A program made the position numbers and the translations under genes. The notes beneath the pieces were generated by a model. The model was not told the DNA's origin. It worked only from the letters and a program-made list of their open reading frames with translations, and made no database searches. A DNA stretch of 25,698 nt from JAVKNF01 sp031537795 (GTDB taxonomy: Bacteria; Pseudomonadota; Alphaproteobacteria; Rickettsiales; Deianiraeaceae): positions 1-25,698 of the forward strand of contig JAVKNF010000027.1 in the NCBI GenBank assembly GCA_031537795.1. Reading direction: 5' to 3'. The number at the start of each line of letters is the position of its first letter. Within the stretch, counting starts at the first letter, position 1. Shown here one piece after another: positions 9,335 to 17,239 of the stretch.

Positions 9335-10264
9335 ATGAAAAACTTTAAAAATATAATAGATTTAGTAAATTTCTTTAACTCAGAAGAAAAATGCCATCAA
9401 TTCTTAAAGTTTATCTTATGGTCAAATGGTAAAAAATGTCCTTGTTGCGGAAGCGATAAAATAACAGAATTTAAAACAAATTTTAAAAGAAATAGATGTC
9501 AAAAATGTGAAGTTGACTTTTCCCTTCGCAAGGGAACTATATTTGATGACAGCAAAATAACACTTCAAAAATGGTTTATGGCAATTTACTTAATAGGTTC
9601 AAATAAAAAAGGAATATCAAGCGTTGCATTAGCAGAGCAAATTGGTATTACTCAAAAAAGTGCATGGTTTATTTTGCATAGAATAAGAAATGCAAGCAAT
9701 ACAAACTTTTTTCAAGAACCATTAAAAAACGAAGTTGAAATTGACGAAGCTTACTTTGGCGGAAAGGCTGAAAATATGCACATGTCAAAAAGAATCAAAG
9801 CAAAAGGAGTTTATAAAAAAACTGCCGTTCTAGGAATGATTGAAAGAAATAATAAAGTAAAAAAAGAAATATATAACAACATAGAAGAAGGTTCAATTTT
9901 AATGACATACGAGCATAAAGCTTATCAATCAATTTCAAATAGCTATAATCATAAAATTGTTAATCATTCAGCTGGTGAATATGTAAAAGAAGGTTTCACA
10001 AATAAAAGAGGAAAGAAAAGAAAAGCTTTTAAAATACATACAAACACTATTGAAGGCTTTTGGAGTCATTTGAAAAGGTGTATTTTTGGAGTTTATCACT
10101 GGGCTTCAAATAAACACATGCAAAAATATTTGAATGACTACTCTTTCAAATATAATACTAAAGACCTACAAAATAATGAAAGATTTACTATGTTTTTACA
10201 AAATGTTATGAGTAATAAACTAATGAGTAATAAACTAATTTATAAAGATTTAATTTCTTGTTAA
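9335..10264 (+). CDS. IS1595-family (ISXO2-like) transposase, probably catalytically impaired
   Basis: The 309-residue protein has an N-terminal zinc ribbon (CPCCGS at 35-40, CQKC at 55-58), then the helix-turn-helix region KWFMAIYLI...AWFILHRIR (80-118), then the DDE core. The first catalytic aspartate is clear: VEIDEAYFGG, Asp137. The C-terminal block HTNTIEGFWSHLKR (235-248, Glu240 or Asn237) and GVYHWASNKHMQKYLNDY are typical. The second aspartate, expected in a TDEHxAY motif, is replaced: the sequence reads MTYEHKAYQS with Tyr192. The stretch between GMIERNNKVK and the GSILMTY motif is also about 15-20 residues shorter than I expect for the family. A 15-bp tandem duplication (10208-10237) repeats MSNKL near the C-terminus. 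The reading frame itself is intact. Confidence 0.9.
   Translation: MKNFKNIIDLVNFFNSEEKCHQFLKFILWSNGKKCPCCGSDKITEFKTNFKRNRCQKCEVDFSLRKGTIFDDSKITLQKWFMAIYLIGSNKKGISSVALAEQIGITQKSAWFILHRIRNASNTNFFQEPLKNEVEIDEAYFGGKAENMHMSKRIKAKGVYKKTAVLGMIERNNKVKKEIYNNIEEGSILMTYEHKAYQSISNSYNHKIVNHSAGEYVKEGFTNKRGKKRKAFKIHTNTIEGFWSHLKRCIFGVYHWASNKHMQKYLNDYSFKYNTKDLQNNERFTMFLQNVMSNKLMSNKLIYKDLISC
10208..10237 (+). repeat. 15-bp perfect tandem repeat in the transposase 3' end
   Basis: ATGAGTAATAAACTA occurs twice in direct succession (10208-10222, 10223-10237) and adds MSNKL MSNKL to the protein. It lies after the conserved domain and keeps the frame, so it is a neutral slippage-type duplication or a drift mark in an unselected tail. 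Confidence 0.85.
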
Positions 10265-10265
10265 T

Positions 10266-11525
10266 ATGACTCAAGCTTTTTTAATTCCACAAATGCACAA
10301 TAAATCGTTTTTAGAAAATATGCAAAGGTTGTGTAATGTAAAAATTGATAAATCTTTTAAAATAATAAGTTTATTTTCAGGAGCCGGTGGAATGGATTTA
10401 GGATTTAAGCAAGCTGGTTTTAATATTATTTTTGCAAATGATTTTGACAAAGATGCTTGTGAGACTTATAAGAAAAATATTGATGATAATATTCTTAATT
10501 GTGATATATCTAAAATTCAAGATTGTGATATTCCAAAGGAAATAGATGTTTTAATTGGCGGTTTTCCTTGTCAAGGATTTTCAATTGCAAATAGAAATAG
10601 AAATATAGATGACGAAAGAAATTCTTTATACAAAGAAATGATAAGATTTATTAAAATATCAAATCCTAAAATTATTGTTGCTGAAAATGTAAAAGGCATA
10701 CTATCTTTAGGCGGTGGAGTTATTTTTAAACAGATACAAAAGGATTTGAGGGATTTAGGTTATGAAGTTGATTATAAACTTGTCAATACTGCTTACTTTG
10801 GAGTTCCACAAACAAGAGAAAGAGTGATTATAATCGCAAACAAATTAGGAATTAAAAATTTATTTCCACAAGAAACTCATAATGAAAGTAATTTTATATC
10901 AACAAAAGAAGCTTGTGAACATTTATCTAATGTAAATATTAGCTACAATCCTATTAAAATAAAAAAAGATATTATATACAATCATATTGCAGCAACAAAT
11001 GTTCATGATAAATTTTGGGGGAGAAAACATGATATAAAACAAGAAGATATATGTGATTATTTAAAAGAATGGAGAAAAAAAGCAGGAATTTCAACTAAAA
11101 AAATTGATGATATTTTTGGCTATAAACATACAGCTGGTCATTGGTTTAGAAAAGATAATAATTCAGGTTCAATTCCAAAGCCTAGTGATTGGTGGAGGTT
11201 AAAAAAAATATTAAAATTTGATGATAAATATGATAAACAAGTGACAGAATTGATTGAGAAAAATATTGTTTTTGAGCAATCTTTAAGAATTACTAATTGG
11301 AATAAGCCCAGTGATACGATCACAGCAACAAGCCCCGAAATACATATCAATAAAGAACGCCGTTTATCTGTCCGTGAATGTGCTATAATTCAAACATTCC
11401 CTAATGATTTTATTTTGACAGGAAGTTTGAATAGTATGTATAGACAAATAGGAAATGCAGTTCCTGTAAAATTTGCAAATTGCATAGCAAAAAGTATTTT
11501 AAAAATGTTGTATGAATCAAAATGA
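10266..11525 (+). CDS. DNA (cytosine-5) methyltransferase of a type II restriction-modification system
   Basis: The 419-residue protein has the C5-methyltransferase motifs in order: motif I IISLFSGAGGMDLGF (33-47, S-adenosylmethionine binding), motif IV GGFPCQGFS with the nucleophile Cys102, motif VI AENV (139-142), motif VIII QTRERV (182-187), and motif X RQIGNAVP near 393-400. The variable target-recognition region between VIII and X (about 200-340) contains an AGHWFRKD...PKPSDWWRLK segment that looks like a small DNA-binding module. A 30-residue N-terminal extension precedes motif I. The gene begins one base after the transposase stop and its last 14 bp overlap the endonuclease gene, so methyltransferase is translated first and the pair is coupled. 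It should modify host DNA against the neighbouring nuclease. The recognition sequence cannot be read from the sequence. Confidence 0.95.
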   Translation: MTQAFLIPQMHNKSFLENMQRLCNVKIDKSFKIISLFSGAGGMDLGFKQAGFNIIFANDFDKDACETYKKNIDDNILNCDISKIQDCDIPKEIDVLIGGFPCQGFSIANRNRNIDDERNSLYKEMIRFIKISNPKIIVAENVKGILSLGGGVIFKQIQKDLRDLGYEVDYKLVNTAYFGVPQTRERVIIIANKLGIKNLFPQETHNESNFISTKEACEHLSNVNISYNPIKIKKDIIYNHIAATNVHDKFWGRKHDIKQEDICDYLKEWRKKAGISTKKIDDIFGYKHTAGHWFRKDNNSGSIPKPSDWWRLKKILKFDDKYDKQVTELIEKNIVFEQSLRITNWNKPSDTITATSPEIHINKERRLSVRECAIIQTFPNDFILTGSLNSMYRQIGNAVPVKFANCIAKSILKMLYESK

Positions 11526-12291
11526 ATTAATTAATCTTGAAAAAATTGAACAAAAATATCTTTTAAAATATTTTTATTTTCTCAAATTTGTTGAGGATGA
11601 AATTTTAAACGGGTTAAATACTAAAAATGATATTAAAAACGATTGGTTTGATAAATGGAATAGTGTTGATAATGAAAAGAAAATATCTGATTTCAACACT
11701 GGGGCAGAAAGAGTTATTTATGCTTTGATAAATTCAAAAGGCTTTGGGATTCCTAATTCTTGTCCAGTTGGAAGTGATTTGATGTTTGAGGTTGATGATG
11801 CTTATATTCATATTGATTTAAAAACAGTCCAAACAAGTAATATAGGAGATTTCACAAATAGCATTTTTGTTGGAAATAATCAAATTAGTTATAATTCAAA
11901 ATACATAGTTTCAAATCAAGAAAGAGAATATAATTTTGCAAATTTACCATTTATCTATAACAAACAAAACAAAATCAAAAAATATTGTTTAACTTACTTT
12001 TTGAGCATCTTGCATGATGCAATAACATTTGAAACTTTGTGTATGTACGTAACATGTTTTCCAAATGGCTTATTACAACCTATTTATCAAGGTTCTGTTT
12101 TTAAAGCAGGTAAAAATCCTGATAAAGTAAGATATAATATATTAGAATGCAAAGACTTTAAATTAATAAACAGTAGAAGAGTTTTAGTTTTATATATGAA
12201 TAATAAAATGAAAGATGAGTATAAGAAAAAATTAAAATTTCTTAATGGATGTTATGCGTCTCAGTCTAACTTAGGGGTGATAAATATATAG
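11512..12291 (+). CDS. Type II restriction endonuclease, PD-(D/E)XK fold
   Basis: The 259-residue protein has a plausible PD-(D/E)XK nuclease core: Asp89 in PVGSDLMFEV and the IDLKT motif with Asp102 and Lys104, spaced 13 residues apart on predicted adjacent strands, plus an upstream Glu66 in NTGAERVIYAL that could complete the metal site. The position right behind a C5-methyltransferase, overlapping it by 14 bp, is that of the cognate nuclease. It should cut unmethylated copies of the methyltransferase site. I cannot name a characterised relative. The frame is intact and the active-site residues are present, so it may be functional. Its last codons and TAG stop (12289-12291) lie within the right terminal inverted repeat. 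Confidence 0.85.
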   Translation: MNQNELINLEKIEQKYLLKYFYFLKFVEDEILNGLNTKNDIKNDWFDKWNSVDNEKKISDFNTGAERVIYALINSKGFGIPNSCPVGSDLMFEVDDAYIHIDLKTVQTSNIGDFTNSIFVGNNQISYNSKYIVSNQEREYNFANLPFIYNKQNKIKKYCLTYFLSILHDAITFETLCMYVTCFPNGLLQPIYQGSVFKAGKNPDKVRYNILECKDFKLINSRRVLVLYMNNKMKDEYKKKLKFLNGCYASQSNLGVINI

Positions 12292-12296
12292 TTCCC
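12271..12296 (-). repeat. Right terminal inverted repeat
   Basis: Read on the minus strand it begins GGGAACTATATATTTAT and ends CACCCCTAA, matching the left end at 24 of 26 positions. The restriction endonuclease C-terminus (LGVINI and stop) is encoded by this repeat. Confidence 0.88.
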
Positions 12297-12304
12297 ATTT
12301 TTTT
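12297..12304. repeat. Right candidate target-site duplication
   Basis: ATTTTTTT follows the right end directly and corresponds to CTTTTTTT before the left end. An alternative phasing that counts one more T/A pair as terminal repeat gives TCTTTTTT against TTTTTTTT; neither phasing is perfect. Confidence 0.4.
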
Positions 12305-12355
12305 TAATTGATTTTAATAAATAAAGAAATATTAATAATTATATTATACTTTTAA

Positions 12356-13855
12356 ATGATAAAAATAAAGGATGTCTCAATAGAACTTGGTGGAAATTGG
12401 TTATTTGAAGGAGTGGATTTTATAATTAACCCTAAAGATAAAATTGGTTTAATAGGCAGAAACGGTTGCGGAAAAAGTACTTTCTTTAAATTATTATTAA
12501 AAGAAATTGAACCAGAAGGAGGAACAATTGATATTCCGGAAGGTTATAGAATAGGGCATTTAGCTCAACATTTAAAATTCGAACATAGTAGCGTAATAGA
12601 TGAAGTTTGTTCTGTTCTCCCCCCGGAAAGAGATTACGAATATTATAAAGGAGAAGAAATTCTCTTCGGTTTAGGTTTTAATTCAGAGACAATTCATAAA
12701 AACCCTCAAGAACTTTCTGGCGGTTGGCAAGTTAAACTTAATTTAGCAAAATTATTACTTCAAGAGCCTGATTTATTGTTATTAGATGAACCTACAAATT
12801 ATTTGGATATTTACGCTATTAGATGGCTTGGAGATTTCTTAAAAAAATGGCAAGGTGAAATGATATTAATCACTCATGACAGGCATTTTATGAATTCTGT
12901 TATAAATCATAGCTTGATTATACATAGAGGTTATTTTAGAAAAGTAAAAGGGACTGCTGAAAAAATAAAAAAACAGATTGAAGTAGAAGAAGAAATTTAT
13001 GAGAAAAATAGACTCACTCATGAGAAAAAAAGAAAAGAATTACAAGAATGGATAGCAAAATTTAGAAGTAAATCAAGTAAAGCTGGCGCTGTAAGCTCTA
13101 GGGAAAAAATGCTTGAAAAAACCCCACCAAAAGAAAAGCTAATGCAAATAAAAAATTTAGACTTTGACTTTGCCTACTGCACTTTAGGTTCAGCAACTGA
13201 AATTATTACAGTGGATAATTTGACTTTCGGTTACAACAAGGAAAGCATATTAATTAAAGATTTAAGCTTCAAAGTAGAACAAGGCGATAAAATCTGTATA
13301 ATTGGTAAAAACGGAAACGGTAAATCAACTTTGTTAAGATTATTGGCAGGTGAGATAGAGCAAATCTCCGGAACTATAAAAAAGAACGAGAAAATAGAAC
13401 TAGGCTACTTTGGGCAAATGAACAAAGATAGAATGACAAAAACAAATAATGTTGCACAAGAAATCAAAACAGCTAATCCAATTCTTGATGAACAATCAAT
13501 TAGAAGAGTTTGCGCTCAAATGTTATTCAACGGAGATTTAGCTTACAAAAAAATAGAGGTTCTTTCAGGTGGCGAAAAAAGTAGAGTGATGTTAGGTAAA
13601 ATCATATTAAAACCTTCCAATGTTTTATTCTTAGATGAACCCACAAATCATTTAGACATTGAATCTTGTGAAGCTCTAGGAGATGCAATTAAAAATTTTA
13701 AAGGTACCGTTCTTATGGTTAGCCACGACGAATACTTTTTAGAAGAAATTGCAAATAAATTAATTGTGTTTGATGCAGGAAAAGTATTTTTCTTTAACGG
13801 AGGATATAATGAATTCTTAAAAAAGATTGGCTGGAAAGATGAAGTGAATAAATGA
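12356..13855 (+). CDS. ABC-F family ATPase (ribosome-associated, Uup/EttA-like)
   Basis: The 499-residue protein is two ABC nucleotide-binding domains in one chain with no membrane domain. The first has Walker A GRNGCGKST (34-42), signature LSGGWQ (120-125) and Walker B LLLDEPTNYLD (141-151); the second has GKNGNGKST (317-325), LSGGEKSR (403-410) and LFLDEPTNHLD. Between them lies a charged helical linker (about 200-260), the P-site tRNA interaction motif of ABC-F proteins. These proteins bind the ribosomal E site and relieve stalled or antibiotic-blocked states. It is shorter than Uup because it lacks the C-terminal coiled coil, ending soon after FFNGGYNEFLKKIGWKDE. The TGA stop (13853-13855) abuts the stop of convergent rbfA with no gap. 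Confidence 0.88.
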   Translation: MIKIKDVSIELGGNWLFEGVDFIINPKDKIGLIGRNGCGKSTFFKLLLKEIEPEGGTIDIPEGYRIGHLAQHLKFEHSSVIDEVCSVLPPERDYEYYKGEEILFGLGFNSETIHKNPQELSGGWQVKLNLAKLLLQEPDLLLLDEPTNYLDIYAIRWLGDFLKKWQGEMILITHDRHFMNSVINHSLIIHRGYFRKVKGTAEKIKKQIEVEEEIYEKNRLTHEKKRKELQEWIAKFRSKSSKAGAVSSREKMLEKTPPKEKLMQIKNLDFDFAYCTLGSATEIITVDNLTFGYNKESILIKDLSFKVEQGDKICIIGKNGNGKSTLLRLLAGEIEQISGTIKKNEKIELGYFGQMNKDRMTKTNNVAQEIKTANPILDEQSIRRVCAQMLFNGDLAYKKIEVLSGGEKSRVMLGKIILKPSNVLFLDEPTNHLDIESCEALGDAIKNFKGTVLMVSHDEYFLEEIANKLIVFDAGKVFFFNGGYNEFLKKIGWKDEVNK

Positions 13856-14242
13856 TTAAAAGTTGAATTTTAATTCATTCATTTCCTGAAAATAACATTT
13901 TATTGGTTTTTTTAAACTTAAATCTTTAAATAGATACAAACTAATTGAACTTTCTAAATTTTTTAATCTATTTAAAATCTCTTTTGAATTTTCTAATTTT
14001 ATGTTACTAAAATAAATCTTACAAGAAGAAAAATCTTTTGATATTTCGACTTTAGATATTGAGATTAAATCGCCTTCAAAGTAAATTTTATCTATAATAA
14101 ACTCTGCAATTATTCTTTTTAGAAGTTCATTCATTTTTAATTGCCTTAATGAAAAATTAGAAATATCTTTTATATTTTTAATAACTCTTATTTCTTGCTC
14201 TTCTTTATTTGTATTATTCTTTTTGTATTTTTCTTTTCTCAT
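13856..14242 (-). CDS. rbfA: 30S ribosome-binding factor RbfA
   Basis: The 128-residue protein resembles RbfA, a KH-type protein that helps mature the 16S 5' end and is needed at low temperature. SLRQLKMNELLKRIIAEFI corresponds to the family start RxxRvxeeIrreia.iL, and LISISKVEISKDFSSCKIYFS to the ItvtrVevspDLr.AkVYvs strands. A charged N-terminal extension of about 30 residues (KEKYKKNNTNKEEQ) is unusual for RbfA and may be low-complexity drift, or the start may lie further in. It follows gatA by 10 bp as the last gene of the minus-strand operon. The usual partner infB is not adjacent. Confidence 0.82.
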   Translation of the reverse strand: MRKEKYKKNNTNKEEQEIRVIKNIKDISNFSLRQLKMNELLKRIIAEFIIDKIYFEGDLISISKVEISKDFSSCKIYFSNIKLENSKEILNRLKNLESSISLYLFKDLSLKKPIKCYFQEMNELKFNF

Positions 14243-14252
14243 TTTTTCTTAA

Positions 14253-15695
14253 TTAAGATTGTAAAATAATCGCTCCTTGCAACATTTTAATATCCTGAAA
14301 TCTATTTGAAACAAGTTGCATTCCAAGAGGCAACCCGCTTTCTTTATGAATTGAAAATGGAACAGAGACTCCGCCTAAACCAGCCAAATTAGAAGGTAAT
14401 GTTAAAAAGTCTATCAACCACATTTCCATTTGACTCATTTTTTTACCTAATTCAAAAGGAATATCTGCAACAGTTGGAGTTAATATTAAATCACATTTTT
14501 CAAATGCTTTTTGATAACTATTGTAAATTAACCTTCTAATTTGACAAGCTTTTATGTAAGATTTCTCATAAAATTCAGCAGATAAAGTTAGACTACCTAG
14601 CATTATTCTTCTTTTAACTTCTTCTCCAAATTTAGACCTATTTTCAAAATACATCTCTTCTAAATTATTAGAATTTATATCGTTGTACCCAAATCTTATA
14701 CCGTCAAATTTAGATAAATTCGAAAATGCCTCTGCCATGGTTATTATAGCGTATGCTTCTATTGAAAATTCCGCATAATCTAGTTCACATTCGATAATTC
14801 TTACTCCGGTACTTTCAAATTTTTTGATTGCTTTGCGCCATTCTGTTTTTGTAAATTCTGGTAGATTTTCAAAGAAACTACCGGTTGGAATTCCTACAGT
14901 AAAATCTTTTGCTTCAAAATTATTTAAGTTATCTGAAATATTAGGTAGGGATGATTGATATATACTCAAATCTTTGCCATCTGAACCTTTTACAATATCA
15001 TATAAAATAGATATATCTTCTATATTTTTTGTAAAAAAACCAGCTTGGTCTAAAGAACTGCTATAGGTTATCATTCCATATCTAGAAAATGTGCCGTAAG
15101 TTGGTCTAAAGCCGTATATATTACAGAAAGATGCCGGTTCTTTTATCGAACCTCCAGTATCTGTACCTATTGAAAAAATAGAACAATTATTAGCGACAGA
15201 AATTGCAGACCCACTAGAAGAGCCGCCAGGAGCAATCTTAGCATTTAAATCTCTTTTATTTTTAAGTGGGCTTATAGAAGAACCGAATGCGCTTGTATCT
15301 CCTGCAGAACCCATACAGAATTCGTCTTGATTTGTTTTCCCTAAAAGCATTGCACCTTGTTCTAAAATTCTTTCTGTAACTGTCGATTCGTATTGAGGAA
15401 TGAAGCTCTCCAAAATAGCAGAACCGCAGGTTGATTTTATTCCTTTAGTACAGAAAGCATCTTTAGCTACAAAAGGAACGCCTAATAATTGATATTTCTC
15501 TTTTTCTTCTTTCTTCAATTGGTCGATTTCTTTTGCTTTTCTCTCGGCCAAATCTAAAGTTTTTGTTATAAAAGCGTTACATGTATCATTCTCAATATTC
15601 TTAGCAAATTCAGAAAAAACTTCAAATGCAGAAAATCCCCCTTGTTTGATTCCATTTGAAACTTCTAAAATATTCATTTGATTAAAATCTTTCAT
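14253..15695 (-). CDS. gatA: Glutamyl-tRNA(Gln) amidotransferase subunit A
   Basis: The 480-residue protein is the amidase subunit of GatCAB, which converts Glu-tRNA(Gln) (and often Asp-tRNA(Asn)) to the amidated form; it implies the cell lacks or bypasses GlnRS. The amidase-signature catalytic triad is present: Lys78 in PFVAKDAF, the cis-Ser159 in APGGSSSGSA and nucleophile Ser183 in GTDTGGSIKEPASF. The C-terminal GatA features LILTPTVADIPF and GLGGVSVPF...GLPLGMQL are also there. The length is that of a complete GatA. gatC and gatB are not in the window. The gene lies 72 bp after lpxI and 10 bp before rbfA on the same strand, with no clear promoter of its own. Confidence 0.95.
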   Translation of the reverse strand: MKDFNQMNILEVSNGIKQGGFSAFEVFSEFAKNIENDTCNAFITKTLDLAERKAKEIDQLKKEEKEKYQLLGVPFVAKDAFCTKGIKSTCGSAILESFIPQYESTVTERILEQGAMLLGKTNQDEFCMGSAGDTSAFGSSISPLKNKRDLNAKIAPGGSSSGSAISVANNCSIFSIGTDTGGSIKEPASFCNIYGFRPTYGTFSRYGMITYSSSLDQAGFFTKNIEDISILYDIVKGSDGKDLSIYQSSLPNISDNLNNFEAKDFTVGIPTGSFFENLPEFTKTEWRKAIKKFESTGVRIIECELDYAEFSIEAYAIITMAEAFSNLSKFDGIRFGYNDINSNNLEEMYFENRSKFGEEVKRRIMLGSLTLSAEFYEKSYIKACQIRRLIYNSYQKAFEKCDLILTPTVADIPFELGKKMSQMEMWLIDFLTLPSNLAGLGGVSVPFSIHKESGLPLGMQLVSNRFQDIKMLQGAIILQS

Positions 15696-15767
15696 CTTTT
15701 TATTTTAAAATAATTTATTTTGTTATTTTAATTAAATGCAAATTTTTTAATTGATTAATAGTTAAGC

Positions 15768-16598
15768 CTAGAATACTAAAAAATTAACATTCCGTCTTTT
15801 TAATTCTTCTTTTATAAATTCCCTATCAAGAATTATCAAATTTTTCTCTCTTGTTGCAACTGTTTTGAAATTATTTTTACTTAATATTTCCAAAGTTTTT
15901 TTGCCAATTGTAGGAAAGTCTATTCTTAAATCTTGATTTATTTTTGTAGTTTTAATGAAAATCTTTTCCTCTTTTGAATATTCAGAACATCTCTCTAAAA
16001 GTTTATTTGTCCCTTCCGCTCCTTCTATGGCAATTATTCTACCTGAATCCAATTCAATTACAATACCCTGCCCTATATCAAAATTTGACATCCTCTCTAA
16101 AAAATTTAACCCTTTTTCTATATTATTTTTAATATTTTCTAATTTTTCATTGTTTATTTCAGATATAAACTCATCGTCTTTATTTACTAGAATCTCCGGT
16201 AAAATCTCGTGAACCGGAACAATTCTCAAATTTCTATATTCCAAAATATCTAGAACTAATTTTAAAAGATTGTCATCTCCAGACGTAGCTTTTCTTAATC
16301 TCTCAATTGTGAAATCAGGAAAATATTTTTTTAAAGTATAAAAGTTTCTTAATATATTTATAAAACCAGGGAATTTAAGGCTTCCACAAAGAATAACTTC
16401 TTTGATATTTTCTTTTTCAAAAAATTTAGCGAATGAATCAAAGTCCAAAATATTAATTATAGAATCTGGAATTATTCTACAAAAAAAAGAAATAAATTTC
16501 TTATCAAGATAAATCAACTTAAAATCTCTTTTATCTTTTTGCAATCTTTCAACTATTTTGATAGGCAGATTTCCTTCTCCGGCTATAACACAAAGCAT
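15768..16598 (-). CDS. lpxI: UDP-2,3-diacylglucosamine pyrophosphatase LpxI
   Basis: The 276-residue protein matches LpxI, the alphaproteobacterial enzyme that hydrolyses UDP-2,3-diacylglucosamine to lipid X in lipid A synthesis, replacing LpxH. It shows the N-terminal VIAGEGNLPIKIVE strand-loop, ATSGDDNLLK (104-113), a central FDIGQGIVIELDSGRIIAIEGAEGTNKLLERC block and QDLRIDFPTIGKKT, all in family order. The presence of lpxI indicates LPS, which separates this organism from the LPS-less Anaplasmataceae. It begins 13 bp after the nucleosidase stop. Confidence 0.9.
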   Translation of the reverse strand: MLCVIAGEGNLPIKIVERLQKDKRDFKLIYLDKKFISFFCRIIPDSIINILDFDSFAKFFEKENIKEVILCGSLKFPGFINILRNFYTLKKYFPDFTIERLRKATSGDDNLLKLVLDILEYRNLRIVPVHEILPEILVNKDDEFISEINNEKLENIKNNIEKGLNFLERMSNFDIGQGIVIELDSGRIIAIEGAEGTNKLLERCSEYSKEEKIFIKTTKINQDLRIDFPTIGKKTLEILSKNNFKTVATREKNLIILDREFIKEELKRRNVNFLVF

Positions 16599-16611
16599 AT
16601 TTAATAAATAC

Positions 16612-17208
16612 TTAAAGATATTTATTAAAATTCAAGATTATATCAGTTAATTTATTTTGAGCTTTAGGTAGCTCTGCGACCCAGTACGAACCATTTCCTA
16701 GTTCATTATTTCTTTTTATTGTATCCGTGATATATTTTATTGCAATAAATTTTACATTCTTATAATTTAAACAGATTCTTGCTAGAGATGCAGCTTCCAT
16801 ATCATAAACATCATATTCGAAATTATCTGTATTAAATCTATCTCCGGAAGCACAAACAAAATCACCTGTTTTTATTTTTTTTAACTTGAAATCTGCATGA
16901 ATTATACTTGGGGTTTCATCAAAGGGCACCTTCCCAACCTCTAAATTTAACTCTTTAACATGACAATCATATTGAATAAAATTATTACATTGAAGTATAT
17001 CGCCAGTTTTTAGTGTTTTGTTGCCTCCTGCTGTTCCTATATTAACAACTAATTTGATTTTCTTATCATTTTCTAGATATTTCGTTATAGCATAAGCTGA
17101 ATTCACTTTTCCAACTCCAGTAACTAATGTTTTCACGCCATCTAATTTTCCTAAATGAATCTCTGAAGCTAAAGCCACAACAAACAATATATTTTCTAAA
17201 TTATACAT
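16612..17208 (-). CDS. Phosphorylase/nucleosidase of the PNP/UDP family (MTAN-like)
   Basis: The 198-residue protein has the fold motifs of the purine nucleoside phosphorylase/nucleosidase family: TGVGKVNSAYAI (30-41), VVNIGTAGGNKTLKTGDI (54-71), YDMEAASLARIC (135-146) with the substrate-ribose glutamate in DMEAA, and the catalytic aspartate in KYITD (Asp162), where most members have RxISD. It probably cleaves a purine nucleoside such as 5'-methylthioadenosine or S-adenosylhomocysteine, or futalosine. The substrate cannot be fixed from sequence, and the protein is shorter than typical MTA/SAH nucleosidase (about 230). It starts 31 bp after the glycosyltransferase gene stop in the same operon. 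Confidence 0.8.
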   Translation of the reverse strand: MYNLENILFVVALASEIHLGKLDGVKTLVTGVGKVNSAYAITKYLENDKKIKLVVNIGTAGGNKTLKTGDILQCNNFIQYDCHVKELNLEVGKVPFDETPSIIHADFKLKKIKTGDFVCASGDRFNTDNFEYDVYDMEAASLARICLNYKNVKFIAIKYITDTIKRNNELGNGSYWVAELPKAQNKLTDIILNFNKYL

Positions 17209-17239
17209 AAAATATTTAAAAAATAATAAATGATAGAAA

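Larger units (their letters stand above)
9249..12296 (+). mobile_element. IS1595-type transposon carrying a type II restriction-modification system
   Basis: The 3,048-bp unit is bounded by 26-bp terminal inverted repeats (9249-9274 and 12271-12296) that differ only at positions 18-19. Inside are three plus-strand genes end to end: an IS1595-family transposase, a C5-cytosine methyltransferase and a PD-(D/E)XK endonuclease, filling nearly all the DNA between the repeats. A single promoter lies just inside the left end. The element sits between the divergent starts of the 8061-9185 gene and the ABC-F gene, disrupting neither. IS1595-family elements with passenger genes are known; one carrying a complete restriction-modification pair inside one set of ends is unusual as far as I know. 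The transposase may be defective. Confidence 0.85.

Noticed and set aside
9249..12296. A CRISPR array or a larger phage-defence island around the restriction genes
   Set aside because: No regularly spaced repeats and no other defence genes are present; the boundaries are transposon ends with housekeeping genes on both sides.
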